The notes below the pieces were generated by a model. The model was given only the letters and a program-made list of their open reading frames with translations. It did no database searches and was not told the origin of the DNA. From Brachypodium distachyon (Eukaryota > Streptophyta > Magnoliopsida > Poales > Poaceae): a DNA stretch of 64,000 nt. Positions within the stretch are counted from its first letter, which is position 1. The number at the start of each line of letters is the position of its first letter. Below, one piece after another: positions 21,397 to 32,647 of this stretch. The DNA lies in the NCBI RefSeq assembly GCF_000005505.3, contig NC_016131.3:30309001-30373000 (forward strand). Direction: 5' to 3'. Both the position numbers and the translations under genes were made by a program.

Positions 21397-22745
21397 TGAA
21401 AGGGCATTTTCCTCCCAAAGTGTTTTGGTGTTAATGACAACATGACACATGGACTAACCGTGTGCTCGAGTGTTTCAGATTTGAGATCAAAAGGCACAAG
21501 ATGATCCGTTGCCCTCAAAAAGGAAATAAGCGTAGCGGTGTTTAGCGGCTTATTAATTATATGGAGTCGTAGGAACTCCGTACTATAAAGATGGAGTCCA
21601 CATGGGAAGGTAATGGGTGAATCAACTTCACGTACACAAATCTACCCTATTTGCACCCACATAAAGCCTACCCAAAGTGAGAGGGAGTAAAGACATTTCA
21701 GAAAAACATTTCCAGTGCACCCAGCTCTCCAGGCACCGGAACTTCCGACCCAATCTCCGGGTGAACCTCCGGGTGAACCTCCGGGTGCTCTCTGTTACCT
21801 CTGAATGGAATATGCGGAACTTCCTCCTGATCGCCGGAACATCCGGCTGACCGGAACTTCCCGGGGTGAACCGGAACTTCCTCCTGTCACTGCGTGAAAT
21901 ACACATAACGGTCAGATCTCGAGTCCACTTAAAGGGGCTTTGTCCCCAACGGGTTTCTTGACCTAAGCACAGCCAAGAACAGCCCCTCTCTCACCCCAAG
22001 AACACAAGAGCTTCATTTCCCTTGATCTCCCTCCCTAATTCCCCCCTTTGATTCATCTTTTGAGGATTGGAGGAGAAGATTAAGATCTAGGGTTTCACCA
22101 AGTCAAAAGGTTGATTCCACTTGTTTCCTTTGTGAATTTTGTTACTCTTGGGATTTTGGGATCTCTAGACGAAAGGTGTCTCTTTAGGGTCTCCAATCTT
22201 GTGAGGAGGTGCTTGAGGATTCGGGAAGGAGCCTCCAATAAAGTTGTGGAGTTGTGCCCTTCTCCTTGTTTGTAAGGGTTCGGCGTTAGCCCTCAAAGAA
22301 GCCACTAATGGAACTCACCTCACCTTTGTGGTGTTGTGAGAGCTCATCCCACCTTTGTGGTGTGATGAGTTGGAGAATAGAGTGAGCCTTTGTGGCGTCT
22401 CTACTTTTGTGATAGAGCACTCCTCCAAACGGAGATGTACACCGACCCCAATAGGTGGAACTCCGGTGAAATCTTCGTCTCCCCGTGTGGTATCATTCTT
22501 GCCCCTTTACTTACTCGCAAAGCTTAATTGTTTATCTTGTGCTTCGGCTATCAAGCAAGTTTCAATTGATTATCTATTGCTTGTGCTCGTGCTTCGGCTA
22601 TTGCATCATACCAGGGGTGTTCATCATTTTGACGTTTTAGTGAACCCATGTATTGAGGCTTGTATCCCACAAAAATGAAAAGAAAAAGTAAAATTTGTTA
22701 GTCGCCTATTCACCCCTCCCCCTAGTCGACCATACCGATCTTTCA
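21397..22745 (+). mobile_element. Solo LTR, 1349 bp, with GCACC target duplication
   Basis: Starts TGAAAGGG and ends GATCTTTCA (inverted TGAAAG/CTTTCA). GCACC occurs at 21392-21396 and 22746-22750. No internal domain adjoins it, so it is a solo LTR left by unequal recombination. The leader-like sequence after about 21930 and the CACCCCTCCCCC-type stretch near the end suggest plus orientation. The U3 part has a minisatellite of CTCCGGGTGAAC units (21755-21790) and repeated CCGGAACTTCC motifs. Confidence 0.8.
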
Positions 22746-23100
22746 GCACCGTCGTTGATCCATGTTTGCATCAACATCCGCCAGCCGGTAGCAGCACCCT
22801 GCAAGGAAAATGCCAATCAGAATTCAATCTACCAAAAGCGCACCTAAATCCACAACCATGAACACAAACCGGACACCTGAAGTCGAACTTATCTCGGTAC
22901 CAGACGCCGAAAGCAGCAACAACACCAAAAACAACAGGACAAGTCGAACTTGTCTCGGTACAGGATGCCAAAAGCAGCAATAGCACCAGAAACAACGGTA
23001 CAAAATAAGGGAGACTAACTTTTTTTTTCATACATCCAATGTATCATGGGACTAAAAGATAAAAATTGGAACAGATAAAAATCAATACTTAGTGCATCAT
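22746..23100. repeat. Right part of the dispersed repeat split by the solo LTR
   Basis: Similar in layout to 23530-23770 (CCATGAACACAA, GACACTTGAAGTC-type motifs). A local 50-base duplication around GTCGAACTT(A/G)TCTCGGTAC lies at 22882 and 22943. Confidence 0.45.
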
Positions 23101-25139
23101 GCATACAAAAAATTATTAAGGATAAAAATACTCCAGACAATCTCCTATTTTTAGAGCCCTACTTCAGGTCAGATTTTTGACATCTCTTCCCCTGATCATA
23201 CATTGCATAAAAGCACATTGGTTAATTGTTGTTTTTTCTATATCTTTATGAATGTGTTAGTATATTCTCCAATTTATATATATGTCGGTCTTTCACTTTA
23301 TCATTATCAATTTTATTAGTTTGACATTTTTATTCTTTAAAATTTGAGAGTTTCAGTAAATGACTTGACGAGGACGCAAGGCCAATAGGAAATCTAGCCA
23401 AAAGGGGGTCGATTTTGAAAAACCGAAATAGAAAAGGAAATCTAGTCAAAGTATGACACGTTCTGTGTATAGGATAAAAAGACATGGCTACTAAGCACCT
23501 TCGGCTTCCAGACATCCGCTGACCTCACCAAACCCAAGCATGTGCCATCAACCGCCGCCCATAGTGGCACCGAACGAAAACCCCAGTCGGAAGCCGATCC
23601 ACCATAAGCTTCCCCAAATCGACGACCACCAACCATGAACACAATCAGACACTTGAAGTCAATCACTCTCGGGCTAAAATAAAACAGGAAAATTCGTACA
23701 TGGCAATGGATGATGGACCCAATAGATACAAATCGGAAAGAAATGCTTACTGCATCACCCATATAGAAATAACAATCAAGATTAAAGAAAGTCTACACGT
23801 CTCTAATTGATGTCTAAAAATTTGCCACTTAGCTGTACAACGTGAACACTTTAGTACTGCAGACAATGTTAATAAAACTAGCATGGTGTCCCGCACAATT
23901 GCGCGGGAAACATTAGTTTTATTAGTATTTTTATTCTGAGAGATATGTATCGATGTATTATTTTAAAATCACCAAATAAATTATAGTTGTATGTCACTTG
24001 TATGTGCTAATAGAACAATATATAATTAAGAAATGAAAACTTGTGTCACGGATCATGTGCATGATTAGTTGTTAGAAACGCAAAATTAACAAACATCGGT
24101 GCACATATACATTGAAACAAAGTTTGAAGATTAGTCAGTCGCTATAAAGACAGATTAACTAAAAAGACGTACATCTAGAAATGTAGATTTAACCAATATC
24201 TAGAAGTAGATTTATGAAAAATATCATAACCCACAACTTTAAGTTTACAATTGCAAGCCGGGTTGGTTGACCAATGTTCGTGTCAAACTAATTGATTGTT
24301 TGAGATGATATTTAGTTGTGCATCTAGAAAATGTCTAGATCAACCGTGAGATGGAGGTCCCTACCTGAGACGACTGATCATGTATGGTATATAACTCATA
24401 TATGTACAAAAGTTTAAAGTTCAAGCTGTATTAGTAGGTAGTATTTTTTAATAATAAATCATCTTGTGATTTTTCAGTTTCTATGTGATTATTCTACCAA
24501 TACTTGGCTCAAAGTTTAAATAGCTAGCTAGTCGTTGTTTTTGACTTCGTGGTAATATTTGATTATTATGTGTTTTTATTCGATATCTGGTAAGTCGATC
24601 GTATATGATGTTAATTAGTATCCATAGTTTAATTTAGGGTCACATTTTAGCATGCAGATTTATAGTTCTCCAAGTACCCGTTAATAACTCATTTTTGCAA
24701 ACATATATAAATGTAGAAATTATAAAGAGTAGAGGTGAGAATACTTTTAATATTCTCGCAATCCATAAAAAACAATGAAAAAAGTGGTCATCTCGTAACT
24801 ATTGGCGGAGCTAACCTAAGGCTATAGCCTGGACACTCAGGCTTAATTAAGCTTCACGATTTATGTTACATGACGTCATTAGAGCTGTTACTTCCATTTG
24901 GATGTGTCACGAGGAAACCCGGGCACATGCCCGTTGTGCCCCCATGGCGGACTTGCCCATGGTCGTAACATTTTACTACCTATCATTAACATAGTGTATG
25001 CTGCTCACGTGTTAATTAGGATGTAGGTTATAATTCTTTAAATGCATATTAGTAACTAATCTTTGCAAAAAAAATAGATTACGATGAATTGTGATGAGAT
25101 TACTAAATAATGCATCGTATTGCGTTAGGCAATAAACAA
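23101..25139. other. AT-rich transposon remnants without recognisable genes
   Basis: Includes the second copy of the dispersed repeat (23400-23830). At 23880-23925 there is a GC hairpin, CCCGCACAATTGCGCGGG. It resembles the terminus of a common grass DNA element; a similar GCACGGGTCAACCCCGCTAG end is at 43252-43275. Confidence 0.4.
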
Positions 25140-25141
25140 TA

Positions 25142-25193
25142 CTCCCTCCGTTGAACCACTAAAACCATGACAAGTATTTAGAAACGGAGGGAG
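25142..25193. mobile_element. Minimal Stowaway MITE, 52 bp
   Basis: CTCCCTCCGTT and its inverted copy AACGGAGGGAG are separated by only about 30 bases. TA lies on both sides (25140-25141, 25194-25195). It is an internal-deletion derivative that is almost all termini. Confidence 0.8.
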
Positions 25194-25285
25194 TATTTCA
25201 TAATGGCCTATGTGGGCCTCAATGCCCGTTGATATTTCGTCCCTAACTCATGAGATATACCCACCTAATTAAATCTTAGCAACCA

Positions 25286-26895
25286 AACTAACAATCTAAA
25301 TAATTTAGATGATGTGGATCAGCGTGGTGCTTCCCTCGGTACCACTCTCATTGTGCTTTTATAATCATGTGTGAGGGTGTAGAGTTATAATTTTTTAAAG
25401 ATCCGTTGATAACTAATTCGTGCAAAAATATAGATTATGATGGATTGAGGCGAGATTACTACTTAATATTATCGTGATCCATGAAAATAAATAATGAAAA
25501 GAATTTTTTCATGTCGGGAATATTTATCGTCTAACGCAGTATATCTTGCATCATGTTGTGTTTGCCACCATATGTAGATTTCAACGAATTAAGGTGAGAT
25601 TATTACTTAGTGTTGCATCTACTGTGTTAGACGGCCGCGGCCCTCAAACTACTTTGATGTTTCGTCCCTGGCCCGGGTATATCCACCTAGTTAAATCTTA
25701 TTTAGCCATCAAATATGAGATCGAACAGTCTAAATAATTCAGATATGATTTGAATCATTGTTTTGTTTCCTGTTGGTACGCATTAATTGTACTGCTTTTA
25801 ATCTGCGGAGAATTTACGTTCGTGGTTAATCGACCTGTTGTTGAACATGCGTGGATAGCATATAGAGTCGTGTTAATCGATATCTGCCGACGAACTTACG
25901 TCAGGGTTAATCGATCTGTTGTTGAACGTGCGTGCACAAAGCATATGAAGACAAGAGTTCGGATTTTTTCCCTGAAAGTTTTTTAAATAAATTCCCTCAA
26001 AAGAGAGTTCGGATTTTCTTAGGGAAAATTGTATGGGGTCCGGTTTTGTGTGAGACTGGAAGTCACATGTTTTTAATTAATTACCAATAGCTAATTAACA
26101 TGACATGTTTAACGTGACATGTCTTTTTTAAGGGAATTTTCATGTTTTCTTTAAGGAAAATCGTGTGGGACTTTAGGATTCAGCAGCGTCCATGTTCTTT
26201 TAAGGAAAATCTTGTGGGGCTCGTCAGCGTAACACATGTTTGAAAAACATTTTTTTGACTCTTAGATCTCAGATCCATGGATACCCATCGGTAACATGAA
26301 ACCTCCCATCGGTCAACGGTTAAAATAATTGAGTGACGTGGATCAACATGAAGCCTCCCATTGATACCCTTCGTTTTGCTTTTAAGTAGTACAGCTCAGC
26401 ACGCTAATGCTAGCTAGCAAGCCATTGTATATGTACGTACAGTACATGTATAGCTGGTTGATGATAGTTGTACACACATTTTGGGGGCATCGATCAATCA
26501 GCCGGCAGTAACAGGACGATCCTAGCCGTCCAGAAAGTGGATGGTCATTGGACTCCATGAATAACAACTCCCTATAAGATCTATCGGATGTAATTGATCT
26601 GAAATTTAGAGGCCAAAGACTGGTTGGGAGTCATCAGCTCGATTCTAGCCCGACCGACGCATCGGTCTCTCGATCGACCGAGGCACGCGGAGCCGAGCTA
26701 ACAAAAAATACTTCCCTTGTGATATAGCAGGACCTCCGGTTCGTAACAACTATCCTGAGTCTATATCAAATTTCTCTTGTTAGATCTTGACCATAAAACT
26801 TAGAATCTAACGGTTCAAATAATATTGATGATGTGGATCAACGTGAAACCTCTCCTCGGTACCCCTCAAATTGCTTTTAGTATATAATAGATAGA
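25286..26895. repeat. Four degenerate copies of one repeat terminus
   Basis: A block of the form AAATAAT-GATG-TGGATCA-CGTG-TACCC-TTGCTTTTA occurs near 25300, 25730, 26325 and 26820. Spacers differ in sequence. The region also has an internal direct repeat (TTAATCGA-CTGTTGTTGAAC, 25835 and 25908). This suggests repeated insertion of, or serial duplication within, one element family. Confidence 0.45.
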
Positions 26896-27285
26896 TGGGT
26901 GTGACTCTCCGCCGACGTACTGGAGTTGTCGGATTAGTATCTTGGCGCCATCCCCACTCCCCGATTCATCGTTTCTTTCTGAATATTAAAGCACAAAGCA
27001 GACTCGCTGGCCGAGCAATCAACTGGTCTCTAACAAATAATCAAGTGACTTGGGCATATCAAAACCGTAATAAAAATACAATTCTCTTGCTAAAACACGT
27101 AATGACTACATAATTTACAATACAATATGATATAAATTTAAACAAGTCTAATCATTCGAGTATCTTTTTGCATGAAAAAAGGCGTCTATCGCTCATATGC
27201 AGGACATGCTTCTACTCCTCTCTTACTCATTTTCTATCTTTCTTTTGGTATTCAAGTAGAAGAAGTATGAGAATTCTATGACTAC
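26896..27285. other. Flank of the Gypsy insertion
   Basis: No gene is seen. The final bases ACTAC (27281-27285) are the left copy of the target duplication. Confidence 0.5.
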
Positions 27286-28115
27286 TGTTGTTGTTATAGA
27301 AAACAACAGGAGTACGGGGTGCCAATGCTCGATGGCACACATATGCGAGAATAATATGTACGGGGTGTACGCCGGCCTTATAACGAAGGTCGCCGTACAC
27401 TTGGGACAAGTTGACACGTCGATATTTTTTTAATAGGTTCTGTCGACCCTGCGGGTACGACTTAGTCCTATGTTAGGAGAGACTTCCAGGGGATCGTTAG
27501 CCAAGTGTTTGGGCTGAACTCGTCTTCCCAAATCACCTATGACGAGAGATCTCTAGGGGCCGCATCGGAGTTGGGCCGAACTTGTCTTCCCAAGTAGCGA
27601 GGTTGGGATACCCTCGAGACTCTAACCCGATCCCTCTACTTCGAGTCGGGGTCGTACTAGACGGCCTGGAACCTCTAAACTAGGCTTCATAAGTCGCGTC
27701 CCCGAGGTTGAGTCGAGACTAGGCTCGACCCAAGCACTCGAGAGCGGGCTCCATAGGTTGCTCTAGCTCTCTCCCCTTTGATCTTATTCCAATGGAGAGT
27801 GAATGGTATATGCCCCCATGGTGGGGGGGGGGGTATTTATAGCCTAGGGGTCCATGACAAAAGACCATAACTACCTCGAGGGAGAGGGAAGGTGAGGGTA
27901 AGGTGGTAAATTCATCCCTAAAGCTTTTTTGGCCCCTACTCTAGCTCCTTTGACCATGGCATGGGAGGCTTGACCCTTTGACTCCTTTGACCGGTGCTAA
28001 GTTGGCACGGCTATGCCTTGTTGGCGATTTGACCGGCCTTTGGAATTCGTTGACTTGGTCGTCGCCACGCAGGATTGCGGCCCGGCCCATGTAAGGATTT
28101 AGTTATATTACAACA
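27286..28115 (-). repeat. 3' LTR of the first Gypsy element (830 bp)
   Basis: Pairs with 42317-43134. Ends are TGTTGT.../...CAACA on the plus strand. It contains an 11-base G run at 27823-27833 where the other LTR has only six G. Confidence 0.9.
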
Positions 28116-28130
28116 GTAGCCCCCTTGAGC
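28116..28130 (-). other. Polypurine tract of the first Gypsy element
   Basis: CAAGGGGGCTAC on the element's strand directly precedes the 3' LTR. Confidence 0.75.
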
Positions 28131-29144
28131 CGGAGGCATTGGGAATGCCTTCGGGTCAACTTCAACATCGATGGCGCGCTGAGATTCTTCTTCCGATACC
28201 CAGATCGTAACTCTCCTTGGGACGAGCCACCGGCTAGGTAGGTTTTATGAGAAAACCGGGCCTAGGTGGGCTGCCTTGTGAGATACTTTTAGTTTCGGAA
28301 GTTTTCCCAGCAGATTTGAGGCCTTTGGGGCGTTGCGTTGGGGGGTGCCACCGGCTAGGTAAACTTCTTCGAGGAAGAAGATAGACCTAGGTGGGCTTGC
28401 TACACAAAACTTGCGGTTTTTGTGAGCTTAGGCGCATCCCAAGGGCTCCTCGAAATTTTCATTTATAAGGTCCTCCATGCAAAAGTCGAGGCTGCAGGGG
28501 CTTGTTCGCAGATTCCGGATTTTCCTAGGGTCTTGGCGTTTAATTCCCAAGCCGCGGAGGGCTCATTCATAATTTTCCAAGTTTCGGGGGGCTTCCCTGC
28601 AAAAAGGCTGAGCCTTGGGCTCTATTTCTCATTTTGCTGGGATCTGCTGGCCGAGCCGGCCTCGTGGGCATCCCGGGCATGCGGGAAGAGCCCGACCAGG
28701 CCCAAGAGGCCTCTCCTCCTTTTTCCTTCCTTCTCTTCTTTGTTTTATCAGCGTGATGTTGGGCCGTGGATTGGGCCGAGGCCCATCTGGCCCAGCCGGC
28801 CGGCGTACCGGTTGGGTTTTTAAGTTGGTGGATCGAACGGTCCCGGGCGTCCCGAAGACCTAGATCCGACGGCGCTGGCTCGTCTTCTTCCTTCGTACGG
28901 GAGGGGACAAAGGGGCTTGTCCTCCCTTCCTCTTCGGTTGACGACGCCGGCGGTCACGCGGTGCGGCCAGAACGGCTCGGGCACGGGTCCCTTGGCTGGG
29001 ACCTCCTCCTTTTCGCCTTTTCCTCCTCTCTTTTTGCCTTTTACTCTGTGCGCCCTGTCCAGTGGTTGGCTTGACCCTTGTCTTCTTACTATGACCAAGC
29101 CGACCGGTGGGACGTTGGGTCCGGACGTCGAGACGAGCTTTGGC
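28131..29144. other. Long 3' region of the Gypsy element, no assigned frame
   Basis: GC-rich with overlapping open frames on both strands, none with a recognisable domain. It forms the upstream region of the antisense frame promoter at 29145. Confidence 0.45.
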
Positions 29145-29154
29145 CTATAAAAAC
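29145..29154 (+). promoter_or_regulatory. TATA box for the antisense frame of the first Gypsy element
   Basis: CTATAAAAAC on the plus strand, opposite to pol and outside the LTRs. The next frame of the right type opens at 30214, so a long leader or a leader intron is implied. An equivalent box exists in the second Gypsy element at 56636. Confidence 0.55.
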
Positions 29155-30213
29155 GGGGCCAGTGAGCACAAGGGGGGCATCGCCCACTCTCGTTTTCCTC
29201 CCCTCCGGTGGCGAAGACGAGCTTCGGCGGCACCCGAGGACGGAGACGAGACCGGTGGCTCGTAGGGGCTCCTTGAGGGCGTTTAGCCAGTCCGCTTCGT
29301 TGCTGAAGGTGTTGAGGGTAGTTGAGTCTTCGTGGGGGACAAGATTTCGGCGAGCTTCGGGCTCGAACGGTGTCGTCGTTGCTTGCAGTTCGAGCCGAGG
29401 AGAGGTGGCGCCCGGGAGCTCCATTGCCCGTGTCGAGGTGAGAAGCGGTCGTCATTCTTCCCGTGCCATCGTTTGGCAAGCGTGCGAGGCGGCCCTGGCG
29501 CGTGTGGCGTTGGCGGGTGACGGTCACGGCGCGCCAGGCCTGGTATGGGCACAGTGTGCGCGGCGACCGCGGGTGACGGGCCCGGTGTGTCGGGAGCAGC
29601 ATGGCAAGGCCATGACGCGCGCGGCGACGGCGAAGCTGCCGCGTAGATGACGGCAACGGCCTGGGGGCCTTTCGTCGAACGCCTGGCTTGCATGACGGGA
29701 CGGGTTCAGGCGGCGAGCCGTGGTCGGAGTGGGCGCAAGGCGCCGGTCATTGGACCGAACATCTTGCACGCATGCGCCCCGTCCTTCCCTTTTTTTCTCC
29801 TTTTTTTTTATTTGGGCCGGACCAGCGACTGGGCTATGGGCCTCGGACTGCCCATTGGGGGAGTTGGCTCCTTCCTTTTTTTGTTTTGTTTCGGGCTGGA
29901 CCGGCGGCCGGGAAGTGAGCCTTTGGACAGCTTCGAGGGGAGCTGGGCTCTACCCCCTTTTTTTTGTCTGCGCGCCTCGGGCCGGCAGCCGTGCGTGCAG
30001 GGCTTCTGGGCGCTTTCCCCGTGGGCTGAAACGGACTGAAGTCCGGCAGGCCGTGGGTCGCGGGGGTAGCCAGGCTCCCTCCCCCCCCCCCCCCCCCCCC
30101 GTTTTTTTAAACGGCGACCGTGCGTGACCTCGCGACGTAGATTTTCCCTAGTTGCTTTCCTTAGAATTTTTTTGCAACTTGTACTAATTCTTTGGCGTCT
30201 TTTTGTATGCGAG
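29155..30213 (+). other. Leader region of the antisense frame
   Basis: No domain is seen in the several GC-rich open frames. A splice-like CGAGGTGAGAA near 29435 and a T-rich stretch before 30210 would allow a leader intron; this is a guess. Confidence 0.3.
30081..30100. repeat. Poly(C) run, 20 bases
   Basis: Uninterrupted C run followed by T7. It lies in the leader region of the antisense frame. Confidence 0.9.
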
Positions 30214-30524
30214 ATGACGGGATCCGACGTGGAGCATCGCGACGGCGCCGGCAGGAGCGTCAAGAGGGAGGCTTCCCACGGGAGCGGGGGTGAGGCGCGG
30301 ACGTCGGGAGGCAAGCCGCGGAGGTCAAAGAACGTCACCCGCCCGGAGAGAGGACCTCGGCCTGAGCCGTTTCCAACCGTGCTGGGACGGGTTCCCGACA
30401 TTATTCCAGCGTCGGTGACTACCGAGAAGGACCTGTCGGACCTCGTGGAGGCAGGCTACTTCCGCAAGGGCCTTGCCTCGCTTCCTGACGAGGGTGAGCT
30501 TGACTGGAGCCGCAGAGGCGTCAA
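30214..30524 (+). pseudogene. Antisense frame of the first Gypsy element, N-terminal part
   Basis: Opens with MTGSDVEHRDG, is basic and Ser/Gly-rich, and continues to DLVEAGYFRKGLASLPDEGE. At about 30520 it is broken by the nested Copia element. Its position and style match the antisense frame of the second Gypsy element (56912 onward), whose early part resembles the plant-specific gypsy-type transposon domain (Pfam PF04195 style). Such frames are known from Tat-lineage elements (for example Grande and Retand). Their role is not established. The part that should hold the conserved domain core is lost between here and 35108. Confidence 0.5.
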
Positions 30525-30868
30525 GGCGTCAAGATGGCGTCCGCTGGAAAAGAGGTCCACATAAAGTTGTGCGCGTCGTCGAGACGAACAACTTTTCTTT
30601 TGGACTCATCTCAATCCGAGGTAGTATGCGAGCCCCACGGGCAGAATACCGACCGGGACAGAGGAGTTGGTGTTGGATTCGGACTCGGTTTAGTGTCACG
30701 AATTTTCCCTTATAAATAGAGGGCGTCGTAGCTAGGGTTTTAGCAAAGACGTTAGGGAACTCAGAGCTTTAGATCTAGATCAATTCTTGGACAGTTCTTA
30801 GATGCATGGTTGCATCTTTTGTAATCGATCGACATCGTTGCAATAAAAAAATTCGTTGGCGGTGTCAT
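30520..30868 (+). repeat. Truncated 5' LTR of the nested Copia element
   Basis: Aligns with 34325-34668 of the 3' LTR, including CTTATAAATAGAGGGCGTC (TATA box near 30710) and the shared GGCGGTGTCATCT. Beyond that point the two copies diverge. Confidence 0.8.
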
Positions 30869-31395
30869 CTTTGTATTGCCCTGTCTCATCAAGTTAATTA
30901 TTTACAAGCATCTTTACAGAAATTTTCTAGTGGGCACAAAAATCTGAATGTGATCTTAGATAAGTCTAAAGTGAGTAAAAACAAGACCGGCCTTGGTTTT
31001 AATGCACATGCTCATTTTAAGGCTAATCCACCCACTATTGTTAAGTCACTTGGCAATGTAATTTTTGAAACATTTGACAAGCCAAAGATCAATTCTTGAA
31101 GAGTTCTTGGATGCATGATTGCATCTTTTGTCATCGATCGACATCGTTGCAATAAAGAGATTCGTTGGCGGTGTCATCTCTGTATTGCCCTGTCTCATGA
31201 AGTTAATTATTTACAAGCATCTTTACATAAATTTTCTAGTGGACACAAAAATCTGAATATGATCTTAGATAAGTCTAAAGTGTGTAAAAACAAGACCGGA
31301 CTTGGTTTTAATGCATATGCTCATTTTAAGGCTAATCCACCCACTATCGTTAAGTCACTTGGTAATGGAATTTTTGAAACATTTGACAAGCCAAC
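30778..31395 (+). repeat. 309-bp tandem duplication across the LTR/gag junction
   Basis: Two copies, 30778-31086 and 31087-31395, each start GATCAATTCTTG. Each contains the tail of the truncated LTR followed by gag codons. The unit is 103 codons long, so it preserves frame. It must postdate the LTR-gag deletion, since both copies carry that junction. Confidence 0.85.
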
Positions 31396-31582
31396 CAATG
31401 TGATTTTTAAATCTACCGGCATCATGTCTAATGATACTTCAACAATTGCAAACGTAGGTCACATATCACATGCTGAACCTGAAAGTAGGTACACTTGCAC
31501 TTATTGTAATAAACCTGAACATGATGTAGGTTCTTGTTTTAGACTACCTAGAGTAATTAAAAAGGAAAAAAAAACATGCTAG
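31115..31582 (+). pseudogene. Copia Gag remnant with CCHC zinc knuckle
   Basis: Partial gag frame. A C-X2-C-X4-H-X4-C knuckle (CTYCNKPEHDVGSC) lies near its end. The N-terminal gag part is missing because of the LTR-gag fusion. The first tandem copy holds a parallel frame at 30806-31099. Confidence 0.75.
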
Positions 31583-31823
31583 ATCTAATATCTTCAAGGC
31601 ACATTAGGCTCATGATAAAACTATTCCTCCTCGTTATGTGCCTAGGGTGAATGTTTCACCTTCCGTTTCAGCTTGCACGAGACACGTACAATCTGTTCCA
31701 ATGTATAAGGAAACTCGTGCTTTGCCTACTCATCGTGTATCTCAGTACTGGATACCTACAAGTTTTTTATCTAACCTCAGTACGGAGATTTCGGCATGTG
31801 TTTGTTGTTTGTAGGCATTTGCC

Positions 31824-32647
31824 TTGAGGAAGGGGAACATATGGCTAGTGGATTCCGGTTGTTCTCGTCACATGACCGGTGATAAAAATTGGTTCTCCTC
31901 CCTCACACATGCATCTCGGGCTGAAAGTATAATTTATGGAGATGCTTGTACCTCTACTGTTGTGGCGAAAGTCCTCTTATTCGTAATGCAGGAACATATG
32001 TTCAGGAGGAGAAAATATTTTTAGAGGTCATACCCTTATTGGTGCATGTTGGGTATTATGTTATTTTTCGCAACAAGGCTAGGTTTGAAGCTTCCCCACG
32101 CGCATCACATCTACAAGTTGTCAAAAAGATTTTAAGGTATCTACATGGCACCCAATCTTTTGGCATTTGGCTTTCTGCTTCCTCTAGTATTATATTGCGT
32201 GCATTTTCGGATGCTGATTTTGGAGGTTGTAGAATTGATAGAAAGAGTACATCTGGTACATGCTTATTTTTGGGTGATTCTTTAGTACTTTGGTCTTCTA
32301 AGAAACAAAGTTCTGTTGCACAGTCTACTGATGAAAGTGAATATGTAGCTGCTGCTTGCTGTTGCTCACAGATTGAATGGATAATAACTACAATGAAAGA
32401 TTATGGGGTTACTTTAGAAAGTGTACCACTTTATTGTGATAACACTAGTGCTATATGTATTGCTAAAAACCCGGTGCAACATTCTAGAACTAAGCACATA
32501 GATATAAGATATCATTTTCTTAGATATCATGTTGAAAAAGAAAATGTTGTGCTCAACTTTATAGATACCGAACGTCAATTGGCAGACATTTTTACTAAAC
32601 CATTGGATTCTTCTCGGCTTGCTTTCTTCGAGGTGAACTTGGAGTAA
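31824..32647 (+). pseudogene. Copia protease stub joined to RNase H
   Basis: 31824-32024 contains the Copia protease site NIWLVDSGCSRHMTGD. Within about 200 bases, in another frame, 31946-32647 gives the RT tail and RNase H: LRYLHGTQSFGIWLS, SDADFGGCRIDRKSTSGTC, DESEYVAAA, NPVQHSRTKHIDI and ADIFTKPL. Integrase and the RT catalytic domain have been deleted between them. This is a non-functional internal-deletion derivative. Confidence 0.85.

Noticed and set aside
28820..29656. 278-residue minus-strand open frame in the Gypsy 3' region
   Set aside because: GC-rich shadow with open frames on both strands and no domain; it overlaps the promoter and leader of the antisense frame.
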